This document shows, in pieces, positions 1 to 11,104 of a stretch of 64,000 nucleotides of DNA (positions are counted from its first letter, which is position 1; each line of letters begins with the position of its first letter). Source of the DNA: Diprion similis (Eukaryota > Arthropoda > Insecta > Hymenoptera > Diprionidae); NCBI RefSeq assembly GCF_021155765.1, contig NC_060110.1:24264001-24328000 (forward strand), written 5' to 3'. The translations under genes and the position numbers were made by a program. The notes below the pieces were generated by a model. It was given only the letters and a program-made list of their open reading frames with translations. It was not told where the DNA came from and did not search any database.

Positions 1-1386
1 GAGACCAGTGCTCGGCGGGTAAGTGTGTCTGGATGGGCCTGGAGCCATTAGAATCCGAGTTAGCGATCCGTGAGCTTTTTTATCTGCGGAGTCGTTTAAC
101 ACGCAATCCCACAAGGCACACAAAATCCAGTTAGTGTAACCGTGTTTGACAGTTCAGACAACGACGCGGGTTTCCTTGCAGTTTTTGAATTGGCGGTTAT
201 TGCATATTTACCCAGAAGACCGTGCCCAGGGTATTCCAAGGCACCGTGAGTGAAACATGAAGACGTAAAATTCCCTAGAAATCTTCAACTACATCGAAGC
301 AACTGAGTAGACATAAGCAACACGCATCGGGGATGTTTGTGCAACATAAATTCATCGATAAAGTACAGCGTAATATTACGCTGATTAGAAAGCACTACAA
401 TTAAAAAAGGATACAAAATACACAAGCAGAAAAAGCACAGCGCCGGTGTCGAATAGAGCAAACGCGAACAGTAGCGGTTCGGAAACCATGATTTCTACAC
501 GTAATTTAGCCGCCAATAAGTTCTGAGATTACGCCGAAATTATACCGCGAACAAATTTGATTCGTTAATCGTAACACTAAAGAATTAAATCTTTATTTCT
601 ATAGATAAGTTGTAGGAAAATCTACAAACTACCGCCTGTCGTCGGACTGTCAAAGCCTCGTCAAGCACACTTCACGCCTCTGGCCAGCAGGCTTACCACT
701 TGGCGAACAAAAAAGTATCCTAGAATCGCAAGAGACCTTGCGAGGTAACATTGAAGCAATTACCGTATCGTTGGTGGATTATATACATTTTTTAAGGCAC
801 CAAACGCATAAAATAACATTCTCAAACAAAATAACCTCCTAGCCCCTAAGGGTACGTTCCGAAATTAGCTTCTAATGCTGTCAACTATTTCTTATCTCTT
901 TTGCACTATCGAGTTCGTGGATAAATCTGTCTTTGCCTTAGGGAGTTTTTAGCACTGCCAACTTGTTAGTAGGAGTCAGACATGTTTAATCACAAATTTG
1001 TGCGCCTAATTTGAACATGAGTAATCGTTTTCTACTTCAGTTAACGAGTGCGCGAAAGCTAATCAATCAATTATCTTGTTATTTTATTAATTTAAAAGTG
1101 CTGCCGGTACACGAACGCGTTTGGTAACCGTTTCGTGGGTGGCATTGAGTTTTCTACCTTCGTTTAAAGTTTGGGATAGATAAGGACAAGACAGCAACAC
1201 TGGTTTGAAGTAAGTCCAACGAACACTAGGAAAGATTGTAGTCAAAGCGTCACGAAAGCGTGGTTAAAACACTGAGTCGAATTAGGTTAGGTGAAGATCA
1301 ACAACGAACGGGTGCACGCGCAATTCTCCAATCGACGAATTGCTGAAAGGATAGTGACACAGAAAGTATACAAAGTAAATTTCCTA
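1..1386. other. Upstream flank of the RRP41 gene
   Basis: I see no supportable coding exon here. The first 20 bases contain a good splice-donor-like string (GGGTAAGTGT), so the end of an exon of a neighbouring + strand gene could be cut by the window edge, but nothing upstream is visible to test this. The promoter and 5' UTR of RRP41 must lie in the right part of this stretch. No clear core promoter motif stands out. Confidence 0.3.
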
Positions 1387-2382
1387 ATGTCTGGCCAAGA
1401 CTTAGTGTCGGACCAAGGACTAAGAGTCGATGGGCGACGAGCAAACGAGCTGAGACAAATTCGGGTTCGCATGGGTGTCTTCGGGCAGTCGGATGGGAGT
1501 GCTTACCTAGAACAGGGCAACACAAAAGTTTTGGCTGCAGTGTACGGGCCTCATCAGGTTATTCACTTTGACGTCTTTCAGTTGTTCACATCCCTAATCC
1601 TGTTACCTTGCTTATTGACTATAATAATTGTTTGCTACAGCCAAGAGGAGGGGGTCGTGGTGGGAACAGAAGTGGTACGGGAATTATAAATTGCCAGTAC
1701 AGTATGGCGGTGTTCAGTTTTAGTGCCGGCGAGCGCAAGAAACGACCACGCGGTGATCGCAAGACCCAAGAAACCTCCCTGCAGCTACGCAGGGCTATCG
1801 AAGCGATCGTACAAGTAGAACTGTACCCTCGCTCTCAAATTGACGTATTCGTCGAAGTGCTTCAGTCCGACGGCAGTGATTATTGCGCAGCAGTAAACGC
1901 AGCGACACTCGCTCTGATCGACGCCGGGATCCCCATTAAGGTACTTTTAATAGAAACCTATTATGCACTGTGCTTTTATTATTTTCACTATAAAAATAAT
2001 GAAATTCCATATTTTTCACTTACAGGATTACTCTGTAGGATGCACAGCAACAATAGCCAGCATGGGAGCTTCGGAAGAAACTGACAGCAAGGATGAGACA
2101 GGACCTGGGACAGGAATAGTTGATGCAAATCATATGGAAGAATGTACGGGAGCGACGACATTGACTGTGGTTGCTTTACCAGGAGCCCCTGGCTCAAATT
2201 ATGGGTCAGATGCTGACAATTCTGGTTTAGTAGTCGTTGCGCAGGGAACTGGTGCACGACTCCATCTCTCCAGGCTCGAAGGGCTCAGGCAACGGGCATT
2301 GCAGGGCTGCCGGGATACAAGGGTGATTCTTGATCAAGCAGTTAGATTCCATTTGACGACACATGATCCTCATTTTATTTAG
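1387..2382 (+). CDS. Exosc4: Exosome complex component RRP41 (EXOSC4; fly Ski6), three exons
   Basis: RRP41 is an RNase PH-fold subunit of the six-membered ring of the RNA exosome, which channels RNA to the associated nucleases in nucleus and cytoplasm. The coding exons are 1387-1557, 1641-1940 and 2026-2382. The introns are 83 and 85 bp, both GT..AG and phase 0, giving 275 aa (human about 245). Family landmarks are SDQGLRVDGRRANELRQ near residue 8, GSAYLEQGNTK, VYGPH at the exon 1 end, NCQYSMAVFS, GERKKRPRGDRK, LYPRSQIDVFVEVLQSDG and NAATLALIDAGIP. The ATG at 1387 is chosen because homology begins there; upstream in-frame codons offer only non-ATG starts. Oddities are a Gly/Arg-rich loop at the exon 2 start where relatives carry an IRGSR-type loop, and an acidic low-complexity insert around residues 169-190. 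It is convergent with HADHB. Confidence 0.93.
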
Positions 2383-2537
2383 TACTTTTTTTAATTGATC
2401 CCCAATTTCTTACACACACACACGCGCGCACATCATCAGCTATGCATAATGAAACAAACGAAGCAGAATTCGAAATGGATCATAATTTATTGTACTATTT
2501 CATCATTTTTTTCCTCGTTTTTTTTTTTCCAAGGTGT

Positions 2538-2543
2538 AATAAA
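2538..2543 (+). terminator. Poly(A) signal AATAAA, RRP41
   Basis: This is the first canonical AATAAA on the + strand after the RRP41 stop, 156 bp downstream. Cleavage would fall near 2555-2570. Confidence 0.5.
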
Positions 2544-2665
2544 TCTTAAAAAATATATACATGTACACATTTACATAACAGATATCTTCGACAACTGTAA
2601 AAATATAAATTCGTTTTTTCAGCGTAGTTTTGAAAGGGTTCGTACTATTCCGCATTTATAAACCG

Positions 2666-2671
2666 TTTAAT
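2666..2671 (-). terminator. Poly(A) signal candidate ATTAAA, HADHB
   Basis: On the - strand this ATTAAA lies 58 bp after the HADHB stop. A canonical AATAAA occurs further on at 2486-2491 (- strand). Which one is used cannot be decided from the sequence. Use of the distal site would make the two convergent mRNAs overlap. Confidence 0.35.
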
Positions 2672-2728
2672 GCAGTATATCGTATTTACGAATAGAAGAG
2701 TAGGATACGTCGTTATTCTACAGTTCCG

Positions 2729-5333
2729 TTAAAGTTTGGCGTCTGGGTGTCTCTCCATTATCATTCCAACACCCTGGAATGGAAGATAAATGGTTTGAAA
2801 TTTCAAGATCTAAACTTTGTGACAAATAAAATAAGAAATCATCCCTCACCTGACCACCAGCAGCACAGGCAGCAATTAGCCCGAATTGTTGATCCTCTTT
2901 GATCATGCGGTTTGCTGTGTGCGTTGCTAATCTCACTCCAGTAGCCGCAAACGGATGTCCGATAGACAAAGAACCACCCCAAGCATTCCACTTGTTGATA
3001 TCTGGCACACCAATCTTACCTGATCTACCCATATATTTCTGTGCGAACCAATCAGAATCCATGGCTTTCAAATTTGCTAGAATTTGTGCTGCAAATGCTT
3101 CATGCACCTCCCATACTCCTATATCATTCAATCCCAGACCAGCTTTTTCCAACACCTGTAAGGCATTTAATTTATATACATTTTTGCATTCTGTACAAAC
3201 TGTATTCAATATAAATAGATATTTCCATTAATTCGGGGATCAAAGCATCTACTTCCATGTGTTGAGTTTTACAGTTCCAGTACATAATCCAGCCGAATTT
3301 CGATATCGATATCCTTATGACAGTGTCAAAATAACAGCTGGTGAAGATAATTTTACCTTTGGTATAGCATAGGCAGGTCCCAGGAGCAATTGGTCGACCG
3401 GATCCTGTGATACATAGGTGAAGTTCCTCAGATATGCTTTTGGTTTGAGTCCAAGCTGCTTCGCCCTTTCCTCAGTCATAATGAGAGCAGCCGAAGCTCC
3501 ATCGGTTAGAAAAGATGCGTTAGCTGCAGTAACAGTTCCGTATGGTTTAACAAATGCTGGCTTTAGCTTGGCCAACTGTTCTGGTGTAGAAACTCGAATT
3601 CCATTGTCCTTGTCAATGACGTCATTCACACCAGGCACTGAAAAGAAATAAAACTGTGTTACCCAACAAATATGCATGTTGCCTGAAATTATTCAGCAAC
3701 ATTGAAGGAATTACCTTTGAATGGTGCAATATCAGATAAAAATCCTTGCTGTTGGGCTTGGGAAGCAAGAGTATGCGAGCGCAAAGCATACTGGTCCTGT
3801 TCCGCCCGAGTTACTCCAAATGCCGAAGCTAATCTATCCCCACTGTGACCCATGGTCTCTCCGCTTGAGAATTCCGCTACCGCTGGCAACTAAGAGTATC
3901 GTAGTATAAGTTTAAATATCGTCATTTCACACAACTATTTTTTAGAATAATTTATAACTTTGCACTTACCTCTGGAACAAAATGGCCAGGCCTGATGCTA
4001 GCCAGGAGACCCAACTTCTGGGGTAAAGTCTTTGCTTTATTGGCACGCAGCATTAAGGATCGCATGTTGCGACTGTGCCTGATTGGTACATCGGACATGA
4101 ACTCTACACCGCCAGCAACAATAATGTCGTACACACCACAGGCGATCAGACCGACGCCAGTGGTTATAGCCTGATTACTGCTGATACACGCCATGGTTAT
4201 GGTATGTGCGGGTGTCTTTTGGCTGTAACCCGCAGCCAGTGCTGCTTCTCGACCAACATTGGACGTCTTAACTTCTTGTATGACTGTCCCATACGTTATA
4301 TATTCTACCAAGTCTTTGTCAATTCCAGTCTTGTTTGCAAGGCTCCTAAAATTATTGTTCCAGCAGGTTGAGTATTGCGTTAAACGCCTTCATTTCCAGG
4401 TGTAATCGATGTTGGCTTTAAATCTTTAAAGTAAATAAATATAAATAAATCAAAACAAAACTCACAACAAGGCGTGCCTGGCGAGATCATGAGGCATAAG
4501 TTTGCTGTATTGTGTTCCTGACAACAGGAACGGCGTGCGAACTCCATCGACATAGACGATATTCTTTCCAGCCGGATTTCCTCCTTTCGTAGCATAACCT
4601 CTGTCCCCGTTTCTGGTTCCATTGAGGTTTTTCCAAGCCAGAGGAAGAGCTAAATGCGTAAAATAAACAGATCAGCATCGCACTTTGCACCTTCACATGT
4701 AAGTGAAGAGTTAAAAAATTGTTAAGAACAAATACGAAAAAAATTGAGAACGGGTGGGGGGATAGACTTTTGAAAATAAAAGAAAGCTCAATCTATCAGC
4801 CGAATATACTGTATAATGGCAATGAAAATAAGACAGTGAAGCCTCGTATCATAAATTTGGTCAAATTTCATGTAAATTTAGTACTTTTATCACAGAATTA
4901 TTAGTGAAAAATTGTATAATTTGTCATCACTTTTTGGATGAAGTTTGCCGTGTCTGACTGCTGACTTCGTCAGCTTGATAGAAAAAATCAGAAAATAATG
5001 GGCATAAGGTATTCCTGGGGCAGATCAGCGGTTCCTGAATCGTGTTTCGCATATCATAGATTGGCTAATTAGCTTCAGTTGAAGAAATATGCGGAACGTG
5101 ACCGAGTGTACTTTGCACCGCGTTGAGCCAAACAGGGCAAGGGGCACAATTGAATGGCACGGTATGTGCGGGGCGATGGCTCATCCAATTACACACTGAA
5201 TGATTTGTTAAAGTCTATCGATATAGCAGAGTAAAAATCGTTACAAATCTCTCAGTTTAGCGATTTTACCTGCGGTCTGTGAGCCGATACCGTGATTAAG
5301 GCGTATTAGATTTCTCGCTAGATACGTTGCCAT
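2729..5333 (-). CDS. Hadhb: Trifunctional enzyme subunit beta, mitochondrial 3-ketoacyl-CoA thiolase (HADHB), seven exons
   Basis: This enzyme performs the last step of long-chain fatty acid beta-oxidation, thiolytic cleavage of 3-ketoacyl-CoA, in a complex with HADHA on the mitochondrial inner membrane. In transcription order the exons are 5333-5270, 4649-4466, 4345-3970, 3889-3715, 3637-3357, 3155-2850 and 2773-2729. All introns are GT..AG and the phases join cleanly to 476 aa (human 474). Exon 1 encodes a basic, acid-free N-terminus ([15 protein letters not shown]) typical of a mitochondrial presequence. Thiolase motifs are [12 protein letters not shown], the nucleophile Cys136 in [10 protein letters not shown], His378 in VHEAF, His427 in [10 protein letters not shown] and Cys457 in CAAGGQG. 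All catalytic residues are present, so the gene looks functional. The last exon has only 15 codons including the stop. HADHA is not in this window. Confidence 0.95.
5216..5223. promoter_or_regulatory. DRE-like palindrome TATCGATA in HADHB intron 1
   Basis: A perfect TATCGATA, the core of the DREF-binding element common near insect housekeeping promoters, lies 46 bp inside HADHB intron 1 and about 110 bp from the start codon. A chance occurrence cannot be excluded. Confidence 0.25.
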
Positions 5334-6269
5334 TTTTTTATTTTACTATCAACAATATAAATATACCAGACACACTATAAACACTCCGCTTTCCACTTAT
5401 TGTTAACAGCCTTCTGCCAAGCAAGTACCAAAGTCTCGAAACAGTTAACTGCATCTAGAGAGTGCTTGATTGGAGTAAATTACTAATTTGTCGAATCAGA
5501 TTCATGTTCTTCGTATCGCCGCTTTGGCGCTAGCATTCATTTGATAAAATGGCGGGATTTTGAAAAGTCGTGGCCTGAGATGTTGTCTGAATCGGCATTT
5601 ATTTGCACATACAATAAGCAAACTTTTTTGAATTATAAATAAAGATCTTAGACGATTTTAATTTGTAATTCTTTATAAAAACGTATCCAAAATAACAACG
5701 ATTGTTTAAGCTCAGAAATACTTAAGACTTTTGAAAGAATTCGTCTTCGTAAAAAATGTATGCGTTTTTTTTAGCTTTAGAATAACCTTAATCTTAAAAA
5801 AATTTACAGTCACATTATTCATCTGCATTTACGACGTTGGCTGAAAATATCTTCACGCTTCAGTCAACGTTTACTGCCACTTCGATTTTGTGATATTACA
5901 GCTAATACGTCAGGCTTTCCCGGATGGATTGAAGATGGCACTACGCACTACTAATAACCTGATATCAAGTAAAAAAATAATGTAGTACAGCAGAACAAGT
6001 ATCATTACAGAGCAGAGAATTTCGCATCTTGCCATAAGTTACACGAGGAAACGAATGTTACGTTAAGCACACGGATAATCACGCATTAAAAATGAGCCAA
6101 AACGTGGTAAATTTCCGTCATAGATAATACGAGCATCTTCAATTTTCCCCCGCAAGCGTGTTCAGTCAGCTCTTATTGACAAATCAGAGTCATTTAGAAA
6201 TCTACTGACTATAATTTTCATTAATTATTTCTTCGATTCCACCACTTGCGAGAGAAATATTCGATCTGA
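5334..6269. other. Upstream region of HADHB, possibly a bidirectional promoter
   Basis: This contains the HADHB 5' UTR and promoter. A GGCGGGA-type box sits near 5552. The rest is AT-rich and I see no coding exon. On its right edge begins the unnamed + strand ORF at 6270, so the stretch could serve two divergent transcripts. Confidence 0.4.
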
Positions 6270-6416
6270 ATGGCAGAGACCGTCGATAAAATCACAGGCA
6301 TTCTTCCCATCGACCGGAAATTGGCTCGTTATCAGCACTGGATACTGCAGAATACCAAGGACAATATAGCTTCCGGTTCTTGGATTCCAGCTACGGACGA
6401 AGAAGGTATTGGATGA
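6270..6416 (+). CDS. Unrecognised 48-codon ORF, candidate first exon or micropeptide
   Basis: The ATG directly follows an in-frame TGA, and the frame is then open for 48 codons to a TGA at 6414-6416. The product starts MAETVDKITGILPIDRK and contains YQHWILQNTKDN and SGSWIPATDEE. Composition is balanced, first codon positions are purine-rich, and local GC is above the flanks, all of which look coding. A possible donor (GAAG/GTATTG) at 6405/6406 would end the exon after 45 codons, but it is weak. The codon-aligned antisense frame is also open for about 75 codons without an ATG, as often happens opposite real coding sequence. I do not recognise the family. It could be the first exon of a gene whose other exons I cannot find, a remnant, or a small peptide. 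Confidence 0.38.
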   Translation: MAETVDKITGILPIDRKLARYQHWILQNTKDNIASGSWIPATDEEGIG

Positions 6417-7792
6417 AGGTCGGGGCGCAGGTGTAGAAATATGAGAGGATCAAGTGTAATATAGGGTGCTATGTATAATAATGCAATGTATCGGCTGTAG
6501 GACGAAACCTGAAATTATTTACCTAGGCATAAATTCACGTGGGTGTACTTACAGGCAATTAATCCTTGCGACACAACAAGATCCACCCATCGGGCAATGT
6601 GCATGCATATACATTACACATACATCGATAGCTATAGCCGTGAATTATGCAAGGGAGTATATATTAAAGGCAGCATGGAGCAGGGAACAGGCGGTACCCG
6701 GATATAGATACTAGATACTTATTGGTGGTAGCAATGACACACACTCGTATTAATGCGACTTTGCTAAGTTTTTAGCTTGCATTTTGGCCGAGACACCACT
6801 AATTGTCTATTCGATTGATACCAACATATATAGATTATACTGGAAGACAAGCCTGCAGTGGGCATGATTGTAACGTTAATTAGTCATTGGTATGTCAGAC
6901 CATGAGATATAATAATAAGGCTCGTCTAGTACTGGAATGTTGCTCGCAATTAGCGACGCTTTTGGGCTGATTCAAAAAATCGTTTGGCTTTGCTGGAAAT
7001 ATTCTGATTCCTTTAGCATAATTTAATATGTCCGGATATCGGAAAATATACTTATTCTAATTAATTGGTTCGAGGGGGTTTTAGGTCACTAAAAAAGTGG
7101 TAAAAGTTATTGTATTTTAAACTGTACGCTAGCTTAGTTAATAAAGTAGAAGGTTTACCGTGCTTCGATAATCGTATACTAACCTACTCGAAATATTTAG
7201 ACGAAATTATGGCTAAATCATGTTTGCGATAAGATTATCAACAATCGAATTGACAGCTGTGATCTCAACTTTTCTAATCCCATACCAAAAGTTAGTTTAA
7301 CCTTGTGTAAAGTGACGTAATTGATTCACGCCGCGTTCTAATTTCTGTCTCGAATATACGATATTATGGAAACTGTTGGTATACGAAGAGATTTTTCTTT
7401 AGAGATTTACCCTGGCGTAATACGTATAAGGAAGGAACGGTATAGGGAAGCTACCCCCTCATGGATTCGCAAAAAGGAAAAACAAGCACTCACCACGGCG
7501 TGACATGCCGAAAGAAAAAGCATAAAAATGGTGGCGACGACGGAGGTTACATTGGTTGAGTCAAGTCAGCTTTAGCCAAGGCTCGCGGGGGTTGTCAGGC
7601 GCCGGCGAGACAGAGACGGACCGAGATAAGAAGGCGAGGGGTGGGAAAGTTTGGTTTCTTTTCCCCGCGCTTTGCCACCTCGCTTCTTTCACCCTTCTCT
7701 TCTCACACCACCCCTTTCTCTATAATGTATTTATCCACCCAACTCTCGCGTGTCTCTTATACCTATACGAATACATACATGCATATATTATA
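6417..7792. other. Intergenic, no gene seen
   Basis: AT-rich sequence with short ORFs only. A pyrimidine-rich patch lies at 7670-7720. If the ORF at 6270 is spliced, further exons could be here, but none is convincing. Confidence 0.4.
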
Positions 7793-8089
7793 CAGAGTGA
7801 ATCAATTGAAACGCCGAGAATAGGAGGAGCTCAGTTATGTCGATATCAAAGTAAGGGTCAAAGTCTACATGTAGGTAACCACGGTGAATCAGAAACAATA
7901 ATGAAGATATGACAACAATGGAAAGATGACAGCATGAAATGTCAACAATTAGGTTCGTCTTGTCTTGTTGTCATATCGTGACTTTATTTCTCATTACCAC
8001 TGAATACCTGTATGTAGACTTCGAATCTTTCTTTGATATCGATACAACTGAGCTCCTCCCGTTATCGGCGTTTCATTTGATTCACCCTG
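7793..8089. mobile_element. 297-bp foldback MITE with TA target duplication (mariner-like)
   Basis: The two ends are long imperfect inverted repeats of about 125 bp (7793-7920 and 7965-8089). Outer ends read CAGAGTGAATCAATTGAAAC and, from the other side, CAGGGTGAATCAAATGAAAC. The arms continue through GGAGGAGCTCAGTT, TCGATATCAAAG and AAGTCTACAT. A TA dinucleotide flanks both ends (7791-7792 and 8090-8091), as for Tc1/mariner insertions. There is no transposase, so it is non-autonomous. Confidence 0.8.
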
Positions 8090-9698
8090 TAGATATTCGT
8101 ACACATATAAAACCTGTATATAGCATTATCTTATTATAGCTCTCCGCGTTGCATTCGCGGGGTTCGCGTCAGTACTGGCTGACATCTCAATTTTCTATCA
8201 AATTATTCTTGATCTCTCTTCGAATTACCTACACTGGATCGTTTTCGATCTACCGAAATTATATCGTATGGCAATTCGACTCCACTGAATCGCTGACATT
8301 GATTTGGGCACCGATTGGACAAGGGCAGCGGGACGGGGGATTGGATTACACAAATAATTTGTCGGTAGAGTGCATGCAGGAAATCATATTACAAAGCCTA
8401 TGATATCCATGGGTTTACTGCACGATCGATGTAATCATATATAATTACTCAGCCAATTCATCGATGAAAATTCGGAGCTTGTCGTGTTATTTGCAATAGA
8501 ATGAAAGCGCAGATTTTTCACTGATTATGAGACGAGTTATCCTAAGTCGGGTCAAAAATGTACCGGGACAAAAACATGACGGAACAGAGTTTGAAGAAGT
8601 CCTATTGAAGCTGATCACGTTGAATTTATAAATTTTAATGAATAGTCGCTGTGATTCGGAAAATAATTTTACCGTTAATTTTAATCGTAAACACATTGTC
8701 ATTATAACAGCACACTGCAAAGAAATCGGATTATTCTAATTTCTTTTTTTGTACCAAAAACTCTACAGCTGGTTCAATGCTTATGAAAAATAGTTTATTT
8801 TATTCACAAACGAATTCCATATACAAATCGTTTGAAACAGATTTTTTCTCGAGCTTGTAACTTGATGAAAAAAATTTCGATACGTTATAATTCAAAGCAT
8901 ACGATACACTTGTATCTCAATAAAGATCTCGATCACAAAACTCATGGAGAATTTATTAAATTGATATATGTACGAGTAAAGCGAGCTGTTGTTTATCAGA
9001 ATGAAAAAGTAATCCGAGCTTTCGGTGAGAGGAAATGGGAGAAAGCAAGTGATGGCGAATAGTACAAGGAGATATTTCGAGTTGAAATTGAGTGTTTCAG
9101 AATTTTTTCCTGTATCACGGATACATTTTCATTTGAACGTATTAACGCAATTAACCCATTCGCTTTTTTGTAGACCATAGTGAAACAATCTTGATTTTCG
9201 TATCTTACGATTTTCTCGCAACAATTATCAAGTATGTAAAATAGGCGTAATATTTTCAGACAAATCGATTACCGTTATTTATTTTCTAAAATCATTCTCA
9301 CATTGCGAGAAGAAGGCAAATTTTCATAAATGAATCTCAATTTCCTAAACATGTCCAAAGCGTCTGAAAATCGTCAAAAAAGTTTTCCTCTACTAAAATA
9401 CGGTCATTTGAGACAATATTTTAATTTCTAAGTGAACGGGTTAATATCGGCTACTTCGGTGCCGCTTTTCAAGCTCCCGCTGCGTCAGATTTTCACTTCA
9501 AAACTCTTCAGCCCGGGCCGTACGTGTCCCAACATCCCTAATCCCATACATTCGGAAGTCATCCGACGCTTGAAATACGTAAATTCTATATGACCGGGCG
9601 TGAAGCGGAGTAAAGCCGAGCGAAAGAGGGCGGCGAGCCTCGGAGTGAATCGGGCTGTCTGGCTACGAACAGGGTTGAGCTACTGCTCGGTGCGCACG
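8090..9698. other. Intergenic region leading to the Neto promoter
   Basis: I see no gene. The part left of 9440 is AT-rich. From about 9450 composition becomes GC- and CpG-richer, which suits the approach to a promoter. Short ORFs such as 8832-9062 are Lys/Ile-rich and look random. Confidence 0.4.
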
Positions 9699-9704
9699 TC
9701 AGTT
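9699..9704 (+). promoter_or_regulatory. Initiator-like TCAGTT, candidate Neto start site
   Basis: TCAGTT matches the arthropod initiator consensus and lies in a CpG-rich segment about 1.35 kb before the Neto start codon. No TATA box precedes it at the usual distance, and a GTCGCG at about +27 only loosely resembles a DPE. A separate TATAAAAA at 10073-10080 is an alternative core promoter. Confidence 0.25.
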
Positions 9705-11049
9705 AGTAGTCGGCCAGACATCGCGAGTCGCGCACCCGCTTCGAAGCCGTGGGTGTAAGAGGGTCAGGAATAGTTGAGTGAGCACGTGTCGTTGCAGAGC
9801 GGATGGACGGCACTCGAGGGTGTAAATTTCCGTGGTGCGTTATAACCAGATTCGAGATTTCCTGGTGCTACTCGTTAAGTCGATGAAGAATCGAGGATTG
9901 CCGATTGCTGAATTGGAGAAGATATTATGATATAGTATATATTATAGGTGTATATATGCATATGTATATTGAATACGTTCGTATAACGGAGCGCAGAAGA
10001 GGAGGAGGGGCAGGGAGGAGGAAAAAAGTATCTGAGAAATTTAGGCACCCAGCCAAGTGACCTCGAGTATAGTATAAAAATATATGGCCGTCTGAAAAAT
10101 GGATAATTAAAGTAGCTCCGAGCTGGTTTCTTCGCTTCTCGGCATATTCGTGGTGGAAATAAATACCCTTTACATCGATCTTGGAATATGGTATGTATTG
10201 GAGGCAGGAAGATAAATTGGAACGATCATTTCTCGAACAGCGGATTTTTCCCAGCTCGGTTCATCCTGAATCGGGGTACTTTTTCACCGATCGAAATAGT
10301 CTGTAAGACTGCAGCTTCCGCTTCTTATAAACAGGCTTAAAGCTCGGAAGAAGGATTTCCATCCGGCCGGAGGCTGTATCTACGAGAGTCTTATCTGTAT
10401 GCTTGGAAAGGCGAAGGTTGCCTCGTGCCAAACTTTCTGCAGGGTGGAAAATTGCATTCCAGAGACGTCTCCGAATAACCAGCTGTTTCAACAACAGTAA
10501 TTACCACCTAGGCGTTACTTCGTGGCGGGTATATTTCGGCGGGAAAATTTTTAGTGAGGGAGAGAAAAAGCTAGAGGGAGAGAGAGAGAGAGGAAGCGTC
10601 GAGCCCGCGATAACCGGCCGGTTATGGCATCGGGGCGCCAAAAGGGGGGAGATAAAAGTTCGAGAGGAAGATAAGCGGGCTGCTGAAAAACGGCCGTGAG
10701 GGACGGCGATTTTGCGAGATGTAAAACGGCTGCGGAACCAGCAGCTCGGGACTATCCAGTTTATGTAAGAGGACGAATCGTGTCCGACGTCGAGAAAATA
10801 GAGAGGCAGAGAGAGAGAGAGGAACAGAAAGAGAGAGACCGATTGGTAGTCATCATTGCAGGAGGATAACTGGGGAATTTCCGGTTGGCCAGTCGGCGCT
10901 AAGCCGACGTTCTTTTGCACAGCGCGAAAATAGTCAGTGGTGAGATTGTACTGTTGGAGGGTGGAAAAGTGGAGTGCGATAGTGAGCGTGAAAGTGAGTC
11001 GTCGATCCATCACCCTGCAAGAGGTTTAAATGTTTGAGTGGCATCCAGA
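9705..11049 (+). other. Probable Neto 5' leader and promoter-proximal region
   Basis: GC-richer, purine-rich sequence with (GA) runs near 10577-10592 and 10808-10825, running into the signal-peptide exon. It contains many ATGs, so either the 5' UTR is spliced or it has upstream ORFs. No upstream exon boundary is certain. Confidence 0.4.
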
Positions 11050-11104
11050 ATGGTGCAGGCGGTGGTTCAAATCCTGCGCCAACTTTTACCCGTACTTCTA
11101 CTCG
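11050..11104 (+). CDS. Neto: Neto exon 1: start codon and signal peptide
   Basis: Encodes MVQAVVQILRQLLPVLLL plus the first base of codon 19. The donor is G/GTGAGT. Joined to exon 2 it reads ...VLLLAGAATTG, a normal signal-peptide end. The ATG is preferred over an in-frame GTG four codons upstream. Confidence 0.88.

Larger units (their letters stand above)
2383..2728. other. Shared 3' spacer between convergent RRP41 and HADHB
   Basis: These 346 bp must hold both 3' UTRs. They are AT-rich, with a short (CA)/(CG) run near 2413-2430 and a long T run at 2514-2528. No coding sequence is supported. Confidence 0.7.

Noticed and set aside
8080..8100. ACCCTGTAGAT string resembling the miR-10 5' part
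   Set aside because: It is the end of the mariner-like MITE plus its TA duplication, and the match to miR-10 stops after 11 bases.
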